From Isoetes taiwanensis (taxonomy: Eukaryota > Streptophyta > Lycopodiopsida > Isoetales > Isoetaceae): a DNA stretch of 64,000 bases. Positions 26,346 through 40,345 of the stretch are shown piece by piece (positions within the stretch are counted from its first letter, which is position 1; each line of letters opens with the position of its first letter). Under the pieces are notes generated by a model. The model did not search any database and was not told where the DNA came from. It worked only from the letters and a program-made list of their open reading frames with translations. The DNA lies in NCBI GenBank assembly GCA_021234155.1, contig JAJEKV010000002.1:7581046-7645045 (forward strand), read 5' to 3'. The translations under genes were made by a program, and so were the position numbers.

Positions 26346-29300
26346 CAAATTATACATCTATAATATAATTACACCCTAATAGATGATGGTGGTAAGAAAA
26401 TTTTAGCAGCACAGATCACCGCCCCCATTTATTATTCCTCTATAATTTTATCTAACCACGCAGAAGGTATAAGATGCCCTCTATAATATTGGACTTCCAT
26501 GGTTGTAAAATACATGTTTTAATGCACTCATTCAATGAAATATTTTAAATCCATCTAGAACCTTGGTGGAGTTTTTGAAAGCACTTTTGACTGAAGTGTG
26601 CTATATCAAAATGATGGACAAAATGGAGAAAAGGGCATCTCTAAATTCCAGTATTAGAGCAAAATCAACTATATTATCAACTTTGCATTAGAAGCTCTTT
26701 AAAGCTCTGAGGTATACAACATAGCTTTTCTAATGTTACAAAGTGGAGTTGAACCTACTTTGAAGCCAAATCTTAGATGGTCATTCTGGTAAAGTATTAT
26801 GCAGCAACTTTGAAATGAAGGACTTCTCTCAAGTCAAGGTGTGTGGGAGAATAAGAATTCCACTCTATCGCGACTCCTCGTATCATGGGCTAAGATGATT
26901 CTTTAAAATAGCCGGCTTGTATATCATTTCCCCGCAATACATGAGTGCTCATGTCATTTGGGATGGACTTTTCCATTTGGATACCAAATCTACCAGACTT
27001 TGCAAGTTTCTATGTTAATAGCTGGAAAGGGCAAGCAGGTTTCGCTTAACTTTCCGTGCCCCGGCTTCCTCTTCTACAAAGATGTGCACCCCCCTTATCC
27101 GAACCCGCCTCTTTATCAATATGTAATTTCGTGATTTTACTAAGGTCCAACTTGTTCTACGACCGCTTAACCGATCCGCCATTTTGGTCTGTGACTTCGT
27201 AATAGTTTGCCTTCTTGTAGGTTGCCGTGGATCCGGAGCACATGCCATTTTTCCTCTAGTTTGCAGCAATTCATCTTTTTTTGTAAAGATCTTGGTTTAC
27301 CACCACCTACTTCATCGATCTTTTTACATGATCCTCGGAATTATGGTGGTGTAAATCTAAATGGTAAGGCGCTGGTAGATAAAATAAAGAAGAACTAATC
27401 TAAGTGGGGATAACACCATACCTTGAGCACGGAAGTAAGATTTCAGTTCTTCCACTTCCTTGAGCTTCGGTTGCTGCAAGCAAATTAGCCTCGACATTGT
27501 AATGTTTTATCTACACTCTTCTCATTATCAACCTAAGATAATGCGGAAGGCATTCTCGCAGAAAACATCATAAAGAATTGTTTTAATAACATAAATGTGA
27601 TGTGTCTTTGGTACTACAATGACAACTTAGCAACTAAGAAAAAGAAAAACAAGAGCACCTCGGTCAAGTTGGATTAATTACTCTATCATCCTTGTCCCGC
27701 GACATTCATTAAGAAGATCAATTTCCATTCATATACATGATGTCAATTTCACTCCTAGAAGGATGTTTGAAAGAAATTACCATCTGAAATACTTCGTAAA
27801 TTCTCAGAAGAAGCCGCTTATCTGTTTAAATTAGTCAGGCTTACATCCACATCTCTGACCATCATAGCCGAAAAGCATCAACCGACTCTACAACATTTCA
27901 CATGGCTGATGTTATACCAGTCGCGCAGCATGACGTGTGCATCATTTAATGCTAAATCGTAAATTTATTGCAAAATGTTTACACCAACCTCCACTTTAGC
28001 TCCTCGCTTTCTCCTCGGGTTTTATTGATTTTTATCTCGGCCTTTTGTCGTTCTTTTTTCTCGCGGTTTTCTTTTTTCGCTCCATCTCGAGTTTCTCGTG
28101 ATTTGACCGAAGCATCTCTTTGATATGGCTAAGCCTAACTGCCTCATTGCACTATTAAGATGTCTATATGCATTTATAAAAAGCTAACATATATGATTAA
28201 CTAACTTAACATAGATTGGCCTCCATAAATGCCTCGACCGTGAGCTAATATAACCTCAGCCTCGTGAATCCACTAAAGCCTAGACATTAAGACTGATGAC
28301 TAACTGTCCATGGTGGTTAATCCCATGAGCTGATGATAATCGGTGATGCCGCATTAAACATGGAAGCATTGATAATGAATAATACTATAAAAAGTTAGGC
28401 TGGAAATTCAGCCCCTGCTAAATTGCTAGGCTGTTAAATGTGCAGACTGCATTAGAGTAAATGCAATAGTCCAAACATCGAACCCAATGATTTTCAACCC
28501 TCGCGAATAAATATAAGAAAACCTTCAGACTTAGCTCTTGGCATTTTGAAGTACATGGTCATCAAATTTGAAATAAAGATAGAAGTTACAAAGAGATAAA
28601 GGCTTTTAAGCCATGGACAAAGAGGAAAATCTCGTGATAAAAACATGGAACAAAGCTCCCTACCACTTGTTTCAATGACTCCATGCTTTGCCACAACGGA
28701 TTAAACTGGCGAAAATAAAAAGAATGTCCTCTCGACGGTTTTAAACGACTTCCGCTTTTAAGTAACCCCGAACCTCTCGCTGTCAATCAGCCCAGATCCA
28801 ATAACCGACGCACTTCCGCTTTGTTTGACGCTTTACTTGTTTACTTGCCGACTCTGCCATTTGCTTGCTTGCTTTGTTTGCTTGCTAACCTTCTCAAGGT
28901 GGCTTGACGCTTTACTCCGCTTCAATCACCGCATCCACAAACTCGAATCATCGCTTACAGAGTTGATAGAAACATTGCAAACAACAACAATGCAAAAAGG
29001 TATTTTAAAATGATTTTACCTCGTGAAGAAATGCCGAAAGAATGCCCTCGTGGCACCTATGGTGCCTATGGCTACTTCTGGCTCTTCCTCGTGAGCATTC
29101 TGAGTAGGAGTAGGCCCTAACGTGAGCATAATGGATCGGATCTTCCACTAACTCCCTTCTAATTCAATCAAGGGAAGAATGGTGAAGCCGCATCAGAGAG
29201 TACCATCCGAGCACGACGCTTCAATTTGAAAACCCCTATCCAAATAATGCGACTTGGGTCATAATGTACAAAATGCTGAAACCCCGTGTGTGAAAGGAGG

Positions 29301-32300
29301 AAGCCATCCGACCGGCCTTGGCATGTTGTTGGCGGAAGGTAAGAAATTCTCTTTAAGTCCACTATATGAGCCATTTGAATGGGAACTGCGGGCTATCAAA
29401 GGACAAAGGACGAGGGTTAAGACTATGGTATATTCTATTGAAGAAAGTAACGCTGATGCACAAACTCGCTCTAAGATTGGGATGAGATTGTGCAAAGGTA
29501 ATTTCAAAAGAACCAGTTGGAATCCATGGTGGCACCCACAAACCGTGACAAGCTTCAAATGAGAAAAAAGGAACAACCATGGGTAATTCATAAGGTTTGC
29601 ATCTTGGTAGGGTACTTAGCACGCAGGAGGAAGTCCTGCAGCTGCATGGAGAGAGAGTAGAGGAGCCCAAGTGGACTTAGCAACCGCCTTTTGAAGTTCA
29701 ACCGGGCATATTACAGAAACATTGGCAAAGAAGGACGCAAGTCCACTTGGTTTTACTTATGATCCGACCGATAATCGGACACTTATAGACCCCGAGTTCA
29801 TCATATCTCTTGCATCTTTAAGATATGAACTCACAAAAACATTTTACCATCCAATGGGTGATGATAATGATAGAGTACAACAAAATAAGCTTTGTCCCGT
29901 GGAATGTATCATTGGTAGGGTAATATTAAATTAGACGCCTCAAATGGTTGAATTTCGCTAATTAACCCGCCTCTCTTCATTCCTTTGTAGGTGACAAGGA
30001 AAGCGTATCTAGGTATAAGGTTCAAAGTGAGTGATTTTGTCAAGCACTTTGTCAATGATCATTTATGATTAAAGCCACCATTTCAAATGCCTTTAGTTTA
30101 AGAGCGCTTCTACTTCAGATAAATCTCGAAAGCATGTTCTATTTGCTTTGTTTTACTCTAATGCATTCCATATAGAAACCGGTGGATCTTGTTTAAACTT
30201 CTTTTACTTTGAATGCACAAAGAATGGCTAATGGGTTACTCAGGGAACTAGTTAGTTAGGGTATGTAAATAAATGCTTCCCAAAAATGTGCTGAAGAGTC
30301 ATATCCTACACCTCTATTTTAAGGGTCCAATGTGAAGAGATAAAACATAATCAAATCATATTTTAAAACAACAAACATAAACCGCTTGAAGACCTGGGAT
30401 TTCAAGGTTGAGAACATTGGCATAAAAGAAATATACAGGAGATCCTAAACTAAAACACAAGAACAATGTCCGGAACCGGCCATATTCATATATTATTATA
30501 ATAAGATACTCTTTACAAAAGGAAGGTTCACACTACAAGCATAGGCGCTTTCATGGCCATTTACAAAACAGCAAATTTTAAGATGACTGTGGAGCTTTAC
30601 AAAACAAGCATGGAGATTTCGATTACCGCCAAGACGTTTCAAAAAATCTAAGCTTATTATGGACGCCCCGGAGGTATAACTTAACTGGATATGAGAATAA
30701 CCTGAGGCTCCATCAATCCGAGGTCGCTTCACCAACTGGCCGGAGGTGGCATCCCTAAGCCGCATTACAGAGATCGCTCCTCCGCATTGACATCTCCAAA
30801 AGCCGCCATCCGGCAGGACAACTCGATCAACCCACTACGAATCCTCTTCGATATGAACTCGTGGATCTTGCATGTGCACCACTTCCATGAATTTAAACTT
30901 CGGCCACACAACTTTTCAAATAAGTGGCTCTTTGGGCTCTTCCTCACGTCTTTCTGGCCTCCTTCCTTGCGGAGCAGGTATTCAGATTCTTCAAGGCACC
31001 AAGGGTCTTAATCACGCATTGTCTAATAGGAGAGGAATAGGGCGAGAAGGAGGATCGGTTATGGCTTGGCGAGAAGGAGCATCTGGACGGAGAAGGGGAG
31101 AGTGAATAGGCATTGAGGAATGAGAAGAGCTCTGATCGGCTTATGCCACTGGGTGACACCGTGATGGCAAAATTCACCATAATGACGCCCTTAAAAGACG
31201 GCCCGAAAATAAAATCCGCCAGAATAATAATTAATTTAAAGTCATTATTCAATAATCACCTTGCTATGATGTCATCCTAAAATCGATGAATTTAAAATAT
31301 ATAAAATATATACTTCCCTATGTATTCCAAGCCGCATTTTTCTTTATTTTGGAGTGACCATTGAACTAAAATGGCACCAGAACCCTAACACCGGACCGAT
31401 GTAACATTTGTAGACTAGAGGGTAGGATATGAATGAATAATGGACGAAAAATAAGGTTAAGGGTAGGCAAGAAGTGCTTAGGACTGGTGTAAAAGCATGG
31501 AATCGGGTATGATTCTTCAACAAGATGGGGACCGTGATACATAGGGGTTTCTATGGAGGGTCACTTATATACATAGGGGTTTCTCCTGACTTGATGCACG
31601 ACATGCTATATGCCCCCTTTGTATAGAGGTGACTCGGTTATTTGATGGTTGATAGGCGACAGCGTGTCAACAATGCTAGAAAAAAAGCCCCTGCTGTTCT
31701 ATCAGCGGAAAGACCCTCAAGATAGAATTGGCTGCCCATGAGGTGTCTGGATTGTGCTTAGAATATGGGTCAAACTGTACTTAGAAATGGTAAAGCTTTT
31801 TGGTTTGCTAAATAAATTTTAGGTAGGAATTCACCTAGCACAACACTCTATTCTTTAGAAATATTGAAATGGTAAATTTTTTTGTTTTTCATATGAATTT
31901 TAGGCCGAAGTTCAGCAAAATGTAATGTCATGAAATTCAATGATTTTTTAATATGTCTATCATGGGTAACGCCATCTTGTCCCTAGGATCTTAGTAGTGC
32001 CTCCAGTAACTAAGGCAATTTGAGGTTTATGGTTCTTGTTGGAAATGTGAAGGATGACATAAAAGGAACTTCTTAGTCTATCTTCATGGTTAAACAGAAA
32101 AAAACTCTGTAACATTTCTATCTCCATGGCAGCCTATGGAGGAATTTTGAAAGAATATCAATTCCAGAACTTTGGAAATTTTTCTTTTTAGATTTTGTTT
32201 GTGCTAGTCGAGGCCTGAAGAACTTGAAAACAAAAAATTCTATTTTATTTCAAGAAATCACAGTATATTTGCAGCTCAAATTCTTTGTTCCCTCATGGGT

Positions 32301-34922
32301 AGTGTCCTAACAATGCCCGAATTTTGCTGTACGTCAAGAGGAACACGCGGTGCTCAATGGAAACCCGCCCAATAGGAGTACATCCACTATCTAACGAAAG
32401 TGCAATGATAATATAATTGGGTTTAAACTTTGCATTTTGTACAAAGAACCACTCGCGGAGAAGCCTAACAACCCAAAATCAAGATAAGGCTTTGCCCTCC
32501 ACAAGGGCCGACAGCAATAATGTAAGAACTTATATGCGGGAAGGTGCTACCTCTTGTATTTTCCTCACAGATCATGATCAATGATCCTAATCAGCCTTTC
32601 TTTCAGATTTTCTTTGAACCGCCACCACTACATTAAAAGTAAAGGAGCCTAAGGACGAAGCGCTTTATGCAACGGCTATTTCATGGTCTAAGTTCATGGA
32701 TGTTGTAAATAAGTAAGCGTGATCGCAAACCGGGCAAGATGATCATGGGGAATCACCCGACAAGCCATCCAAAGATTTTTAACAAACATCTCATATACCT
32801 TCGCGGGCATGAATTATGTGGAGGTGCTCCAACTTATGAATGAGATTTTGGAGGGCAAAGCTTTTTGAAGGTGCATCCGGATATGTCGGCTGCTGATGAT
32901 CAAGGTAGGGCCTTAGACCTTAGAATGTTGGATATTGATGCTGATGCTTTCATGCCAACCGCTTGTTAGAAAAAATACAGAACATGGAGGAGCCAGGACA
33001 CATTTTTGAGCTCAATGAATGTGAGGGTCATTGGAGAAAGGTGGCATTGATTATATTAAGGCCACCTATAAAGGATCATGTCCAAGGAAATCTTCCGAAA
33101 GTGTTTTTTGATGCTATTCTCGCCATATTGAAGTCGAGGAAGCAAAGAAATTGAAAGAAAGAGGAAACATCATGCAAGCAGCCACGAATCGTGATACCAG
33201 ACGGACAAAAATGAAAATGCTACTGCTTTTCATTGATTACGCGCAACTTTAACATCACCGAAGTTAAGAAATATATCGATCCGCTCGACAAGATTTCGTG
33301 CATAACAACCGCAGCGTGTATCACATCATCATGTTTCGATCCGCCCACTTGCCAAATTGCTTATACAATACTCGAGTCAAGTTCGTGGAGTTCCCACATG
33401 TATCCTTGGGGGCTTTATGAGGAATGTGGTCGAAGTTAGCAAGAAAATGGTTAAGGAATTCCAAGATATGTCACCCATAATTTCTATCAATAGAAGTGAG
33501 GCATCGATTTTGCCCGCGGCGTTCCCAAGTTGGAGCCACGCTCTAACTTAGCCTAACAAAAATTCTAAAGACACACCTCTCCCAAAATATTCGACATGTA
33601 ACGAGAGGTGGACATGAAAACTAGGAAAGATATCGAATACTCGTATGCATGGAAGGGGACTTTGTCCTTAGTTAAAACGCCGCATATATGCCATGTTAAA
33701 GAGTTGGTCTCAAGATTTATCAGGTTCTTTGACTTCTTCACCAAGACAACTTCTAGGGTGGCCTGATGCAAGGGAAACGATGCTGCTCTCGGCATGACTC
33801 ATTAAGTGCAGGTGTTTTTAAGATCTTCTTCGAGACATTAGAGAAAAATGGCAAGGCCTATGCGCCGAAGAGGAAGAAGAAATTTCTATGACCATGAGCC
33901 TATCAATGCACTTTGCCAAACATTAAAATAACCTGTGGGATGGATCTTAGTAAAATGGAAGAGATCCTAGATAAGTTAGATGAGAAGGGGTTCAAATAGA
34001 GGCTACATGAAACCCGAAAGCACTGGGCTACCTCTAACAAGAAATTTGAGTGCCTTGCCACATAACCTGGATGCTCTCTAAATAAAATCCTATTTTTGAG
34101 TACTCTGCATGTCTCGATGCCATCGTAACTGAACCTGAAATGCATGGAAGGAAGAAAATGAAACTTGTCAACGACACGAAGTTCCCTTATGGCTTTGGAA
34201 GATGAATTCGCCGGGTACTGCATCGCTCAAATCAAAAGGTGCAACACTTAACCTGCGGGCAATGGATGCTGATTTTGACGTTACATTATTGCTCCCTGAA
34301 ATGGATTTGTTCTGCACTCATTGCCATCTGAAGGAACACGCAGAAAAGAATGGCCGCCAAGGCTGTAGACACTCAATCCGCATTCCTCGGTAAAAGAAAA
34401 TCAATAAAAATGCCTTAGCAATTAATTTTAGCATTTCTGGTTCTTGGACACTCATATGTATGCATCTTCACTAATATAATGTTTAGTTTTTATCTCTTCT
34501 CCTATTGGGTTTACTCAACTATGTGTATCTTTTTTTCCTATCCATTAGCAGGCCAACTGGAACAAATAGTAACCTTTACCTGAAGATCGCTGGGATGGCG
34601 AGTTCTCATGTTCAACACTTCTCTAGTCAATTTTTAGTCAGTCATATAGGCCCAGACTCTAAATATATGCTATGGCTCATTGCTCCAAGACGCCATGGCA
34701 TCAAGGATCACTTAGACGCTTATGCCCGCTTCTAAGATTACTGTTCCAACACTATGAAAGTATGTATGTACATTCAATTTTCCTCATGACTATAGCCATG
34801 CAGCCTAACATGTGCTGATACCTACGCAATTAGCTCGCCAATAACACATTTTCCGTTCCCAAGAGCTTATTGCGAAGTTGTTAAATGAGAACGAAATTTC
34901 TCTAATTAATAAAATCATGCTT
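26346..34922. other. intergenic, no gene recognised
   Basis: AT-rich blocks alternate with CG-word-rich, frame-broken blocks (for example 27.9-28.9, 29.0-29.9 and 32.3-34.3 kb). Plus-strand frames at 29254-29562 and 29722-29934 are the longest, but they match nothing I recognise. A short repeat, CATAGGGGTTTCT, occurs at about 31541 and 31574. I see no RNA gene. Confidence 0.4.
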
Positions 34923-35310
34923 CACACCATAGTGGTACACCACACACCAGATACTACAATTATCACCACACTACATGCTACCATTATCACCACTCTATCG
35001 GGTAACACAACACTTACACCCGAAAGTGGGTAATACCTGGCACTGAAGCCGTCACCTCACCACCAACCATACACACCACAATAATCGCGACACCCACCAC
35101 AACTACAGATAACACCACACCCTCACATGCTACCACTGTCACTACCTATACACCACATACCATAATGTAGCAACACTATTCACCATTGATAGCACCACAC
35201 CCTACTACACCACAATAGAGACACACCATACAACAAATGCTAGCATCATTCTCACCACCTATAGTGGCAACCATTGTACAACATGCCACATACAGTAGCA
35301 CAGAACACGT
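34923..35310. repeat. CAC/ACC-rich low-complexity tract
   Basis: On the plus strand the tract is dominated by CACCACA, TACACCACA, TATCACCAC and ATGCTACCA words with very few G residues. ACATGCTACCATTATCACCAC-like text recurs at about 34973 and 35136. It looks like a decayed minisatellite with strong strand asymmetry (A+C on plus). Confidence 0.75.
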
Positions 35311-36478
35311 CATAGATAGCATCCCATTCCACTATTATAGCTAATATGATATATAATGAGAAGCATACAACTATTGGAACATAACTAGAATGACATATTT
35401 TGTTTAAGAATATTGCTCTAATTTTCTGTTTTGATTGTAACTTCAGATTGAATATGTGGTCTAGAGGAATCTGACTTGGTTTTTTTCCCACCATCTTCAT
35501 CATCTCTGCCACTTTTGCGGCTTTATTCCGGTTCCTATTGGATTTGCCTATGCTTTCTCTTGGGTCTGGAAGTGCTGGCCTCTGCTTTCTCATTAGGAGT
35601 TTTACAGTAATCCAAAAAGCTCGTCCAATTAACACTTATTAGTTCAAATGTTTAACCTGCAGAGGGCAACATAGTACTAGATGTACAAATAGTTTGAATT
35701 AGAAAGATCCCCAAGGAAAGTATTAGCCAAAATCAAGACGACGAATTGAAAGGGAGTGGGCAGACTATGTGGCAATAGAGGACAATTTGAGGATGAAGCA
35801 CACCTAATCTAGAGATGCACGACCTAAAAAGAGATCATGGATAAATATGGTGCCATCAATTGGAATCAGGACATCCCTAAGATCATGGATGACAACGATA
35901 TGAGCAAGCTCATTAAAGACAATTTATCGCAAAAGGCTTCAATGTCTAATTCTCAAATATGTTATTCGTTTGAAAGTGAATTAAAGAGCATATAGGTCAG
36001 GTTATATGTTACTTAATCTTACATATCCTATGTATAAGAATGCTTGGATTAATATAGTCTCATATCCTTCCGAAAAGGAAGCGAAGAATAAAGAACCCTG
36101 CTACACCTGCTATTTCTATACCACTTCAACAACATAAGATCGAGAAGATTCTATTACATAATAGCAATTCTAATGGCTTTGGATCTAACCTATAGCAGAG
36201 TCTTGAAGGATAAGCAATTTTCCCTAGGCCCACATCGTCTCTTTAAAGCATTGGATTCCTCTGAAGTTTAGGAATTCTCGCTATTTGGTGTAAGGAGGAT
36301 GACACCTCCTCTTCTCGTTATTATCTCAACGATTTTTATCCCATAAGGGATTGTAACGTGCATCCTTGGTATTGTAAGTGCATTCGATGGTCCCAATGTT
36401 AAATTGATTTCTACAATAAGGTCAAGTAATTTGTTGTATAGACTTTTACATTCCGATGTGCCTTTTTGTTTTGTTAGG
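35311..36478. other. intergenic, nothing recognised
   Basis: AT-rich DNA with short frames only. The minus-strand frame at 35252-35635 overlaps the CAC-rich tract and matches no family. Confidence 0.4.
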
Positions 36479-36875
36479 GAGGTAAAAAGGCGCAAGTACG
36501 ATTCACAAGATAGGAAAAGGAAGTAGGGGAATGGAAGAACGAGGATAACTCACACATATCACAATGGCTCAAAATTTCTGAAAGACACAATTTTCGAATA
36601 TCTTTCATATAGCAACTGGAGCTCGTAGGCCATCTACTACCTCTAGTAGATGTCCACTAGTATTGACACTCTTCTAAAGGCATTTTCTTATTTTTTGTAA
36701 GATAGAGGAAAGTCCATATATATCAATGAGGTGAAAAGAGACGTACGGTTCACAAGGCAGGAAAGGAACGAGGATAAACAAAGAATATAAACAATAGAAA
36801 CAAATTATTTAAGGACCACAATTTTGGAATATCCCTCAAATAGTCGAAGGAGGCTATAAGCCATGTCTATATTTT
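36479..36875. repeat. diverged tandem duplication, ~250-bp unit
   Basis: Text starting GAGGTAAAAAGGCGCAAGTA at about 36478 and GAGGTGAAAAGAGACGTACG at about 36728 continues in parallel (ATTCACAAGATAGGAAAAGG against GTTCACAAGGCAGGAAAGGA; CACAATTTTCGAATATC against CACAATTTTGGAATATC). The first copy also contains a hairpin, ATCTACT-ACCTCT-AGTAGAT, near 36633-36652. Confidence 0.7.
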
Positions 36876-38320
36876 GTATGAAGAGCAGAACAATAAATTG
36901 CCCTAGACAAAGTGCTTGCAACAAGATATTTTCATGGGAATATGGTTGAATTGTGATCTATGAGTTTGCGAAGGCAATTACAGTGATGAGTAATGTAATA
37001 ATAGTAGAACACATAAAGACATTAAAGGCCACCATGCAGTGTGTGACAAATTCTATAAGGGTATATTTTCTGCATAATTTAAGCTAACAGGAAGGATTAT
37101 ACGAAAGAGGTAGGCTGCAAGGGTTTTCTGGAATTTGTCGTTCATTGCCATTGTGGTAATATCACTGGGAAATAATCACTACTAGTACAATAAATAATTG
37201 CACATAGGAATAGACTAAAATAGGATAAGTTGTTTATCATTATTCAGTCAAACAACATGATACCAATTGCAAGTATTTGTGGTAGATCCTATTAGGTGGA
37301 AGTATAATGCCGGTATTTTTAAAATTTATAAATATACCACCTTTAATACTAGGAACCTCTTTAAAATTCACATAAGATATGTTGGTGATTATTTTTGATC
37401 AAAATATTGCATTTATTCTCCATATATCGAAAAGCATGCTCTCTAGCTCTTCAATCTCTTCGAGACATGTTCATGGCTAATGCAGGTCGCAGGGTCTAGA
37501 ATACAAGAAGGAGAAGAAGGGAATAATGAATAGCTTTGACATGCATAGCTAATCAAAAGCAGGGTTTGGAATTAGGAGGGTTCGTCCCTGAAAAATCCGG
37601 CAATTCAAAAAAAAATTCGATGACCAAAAAAAATTCCCCGACGCTTTACATTTACAAAATTGCTGATCGTGTTCAAGACTATAAATTCAATACTGCAGAT
37701 GCATTCTAGCTTATAAGCAGCGTTTTGTATTTAGTTGCAAATTCTAATTTCGGACCCAGATCAAAAGCCGATATGAGAGCCTGGTAAGTAAGTGGTTATT
37801 ATTACCATAACCCAAAAAACATAAGATTAAGAGTTCAACATTCAACTAGGCAATCAATGCACTAGTTGGAAAGCACATTTGGGTAAGTATTCGGGGAAAG
37901 GTGGACAAGTAGAACAAACAAAAATAAGAAAAGGCTCCAACGAATCAAACAAACGGAAATGTACAGGAGGAAAGTAGGTGGGGATGAAGTGCTTAAAAGT
38001 CTGTCTAATCATGAGGGCTTGAAGTTTGTAGGCATCGAGACACAAAACAAAAACTTAGATAAAATGGGACTTGTATTCTATATCATTTGCATCAAAAGTA
38101 CTAGCACAGCAGGAGGAGGGGGGGCTCTTTTATGCTGAAGAAGGTGTGAAGGAATTGCTTAGGCAAGGCGGTGTTCCATTGAGGGGAAGGGATGCTAACT
38201 ATGGGCATGGGCTTTGACAGTTTAATGCCCAGCTCCATGCAGCCCATCTTGAACCTAAAAAAAAGTAAAATTACACACACACAAAATTAAAGCAAGCCTA
38301 AATCAGTAGCGCTTTAGCAT
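36876..38320. other. intergenic, nothing recognised
   Basis: AT-rich DNA. A CACTACTAGTACAATAAAT phrase at about 37178 resembles a transposon end, but no partner was found. An AAAAAAAATTC word occurs twice near 37600-37640. Confidence 0.4.
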
Positions 38321-38480
38321 GCCAAAAACATGGATATACCAAGAATATACCCGTGGTGACCATGTCCAACATTGCCTAAAATCAGCGCTAGTACTTGAAT
38401 ACAAAACTGGATATACTGGAGAATATACCATCGATGACCAAGTCTACATTTAAGGGCCTGTTCCAGAAAACATCCGAAAA
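38321..38480. repeat. two-copy tandem duplication, ~77-bp unit
   Basis: CATGGATATACCAAGAATAT with GTGACCATGTCCAACATT (from about 38329) and ACTGGATATACTGGAGAATA with GATGACCAAGTCTACATT (from about 38406) align along their length. Confidence 0.6.
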
Positions 38481-40345
38481 AAGTTTTAGGGGTGGGGTAA
38501 ATTTAGGGTTAGGGTTTGAGCTTCCCCTAGGGCTGCCTCCCAGCCTCAACAGCAGCAAGTCCCTTTTCATTGGGGCCATGAGGTAAAAGCAAGAAAGGGC
38601 CAAGTGAGAGGTACAGCCCTTGCTTTTCCCGTGCACATGCGTCATGAACATAGAAACATTATTAAACGCAGCGGAAGGGCCCCCTGTAAGGCCCCACTCA
38701 TTACGGACTGAAAAATCCAATTTACGTGTGCGCCCTGCAATGAGGTGTCCAAAGAACCCAGAAATGGCGTCACAAGTCCTTTTTCGTTACCTAACCTCTT
38801 CGACAAAATCCCCTCGACCGGAAACAGCAGGTAATCAACTCATTTTTGCTACACGCCAGGCAGACCACGCACCGGAACTATCCCTTTCCGGGAGCCATAT
38901 TAATGGACAGTAGCCGCTGACAGATAGCGTATCTTGCTACACTCACACGGTGAGGGCAGGACCCACGCCCAATTATGATAGGCACGTAGCGGTCAGATCT
39001 GACCGTCTGGGAAACCTAGTATTTTAAATGGTCTGTGCACTTGGCCCCAGAATGGGACACAGGACTGGACCATATAACAGCGGCAGCACAATAACTTCTT
39101 TATTTCTATCTGCCTCTTACTTCACCAACTTAATTCCATCTGATTGTAACAGCTTGGTCCGTTATAGACTGGTTGGTTTTCGGTCAAAAGAACGGAAAAA
39201 AGAAAAAACAGAAGAAACAAATACTACTAGGGCTTGAGAATCCCACCCGACCAGCAACGGTAAACGTTCCTTTTTCTGGCCCCCTCTTTCATATCCAACA
39301 AAAACAAAAACAAAGAGTCCCGCTTTCTAGATTATACCCAAAGATATGTAGATATATGTAGTTGCAAATTGGCCCCCCTTGCATTGTCTAGGTTGTTGCT
39401 CTTGTTATTCCTCTGTGGGGGCTGGTGGTAGTTCAACTGTCCCTCAATCCCTTCACGCATCCCTCTCTCTAGTTGGACCCGTCGATTCTCAGTCGCTCGC
39501 CAATTATACATCACACGCCCAGACAAATTCCCAGAGAGCGACACCACGCGGGACCTTGTTTGAAACGTAACCGATTCTTCCAAAAATCTCTCTCAATTGG
39601 GAGTAGCCATGCACCACACACCATAGTGGGTCATGAAGTGAACAGACCAATAAGAACATATGGATTGAAGACAACATCAAGGGGGGCCTATAGCCTATAC
39701 AGAAATGTAACTAAAACTAATAACCGACGCCTATGTTAGACTAGAGGATTTGTCTAGGAATCCTGGAGTTAAAATAGTATAGTTAAAGGGGATGAGGTCG
39801 ATAGAGGACCACAAGGGCATCTAGATGCTTGCCATTTAGAGAGACGTGCAAAGACATCTGCGAGAGGAATGGTTCCATGTCAGCATGGACCCAGTTTCGA
39901 TGTTGAGAGTTGGGGGACGTTGTCAAAGGTGAGTGGCCTGTCTCTTTTCCAACTACCTTGAAAATAGACCTATGTTTTTGGCTACTTGTTTATGATGATG
40001 ATGATGGCGGGCAACGAGAAAGCCGAGTTCAACTGATAAGACAGAGGAAGTAAAGTAACGCACCACACTATGCAAATCTAGAAAAGGCAAGGTAGTTACA
40101 TTGATTCTTGTGAAGCAATTCACAAAGGTAACGCAATTTAGCATAAAAGAATTGACTTATTTCTTATGTGGCTAGCGTTTGACTCATTGAGATTTCAATC
40201 CTTCATCATCCTCAGAAATACACGCATTGGGAGAATGTAACAACTTTGAAAATAGACATACGTTGCAACTTACGATGATGCCAAATTAACAAAAACAGGA
40301 GTAAAGGTTCGAAGAGAGCAACAAGTTTAGCGAGTTACCAAGGTA
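38481..40345. other. intergenic, partly promoter-like DNA with a 16-bp palindrome
   Basis: The stretch 38.6-39.6 kb is more G+C-rich than its flanks. A perfect palindrome, CGGTCAGATCTGACCG, lies at 38990-39005. A TTTAGGGTTAGGGTTTG telomere-like word is at about 38501-38518. A TGATGATGATGATGG run is at about 39989-40007. No gene is recognised on either strand. Confidence 0.45.

Noticed and set aside
34923-35310. CRISPR-like or regularly spaced repeat array
   Set aside because: Spacing is irregular, the units are low-complexity, and the sequence is plant nuclear DNA.
37170-37200. CACTACTAGTACAA as a possible CACTA transposon end
   Set aside because: No matching inverted end or target-site duplication was found. 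ACTAGTACAAT also occurs at 5155, but not in a paired arrangement.
38497-38520. Telomere-like TTTAGGGTTAGGGTTTG word
   Set aside because: It is fewer than three units long, too short to be an interstitial telomeric array.
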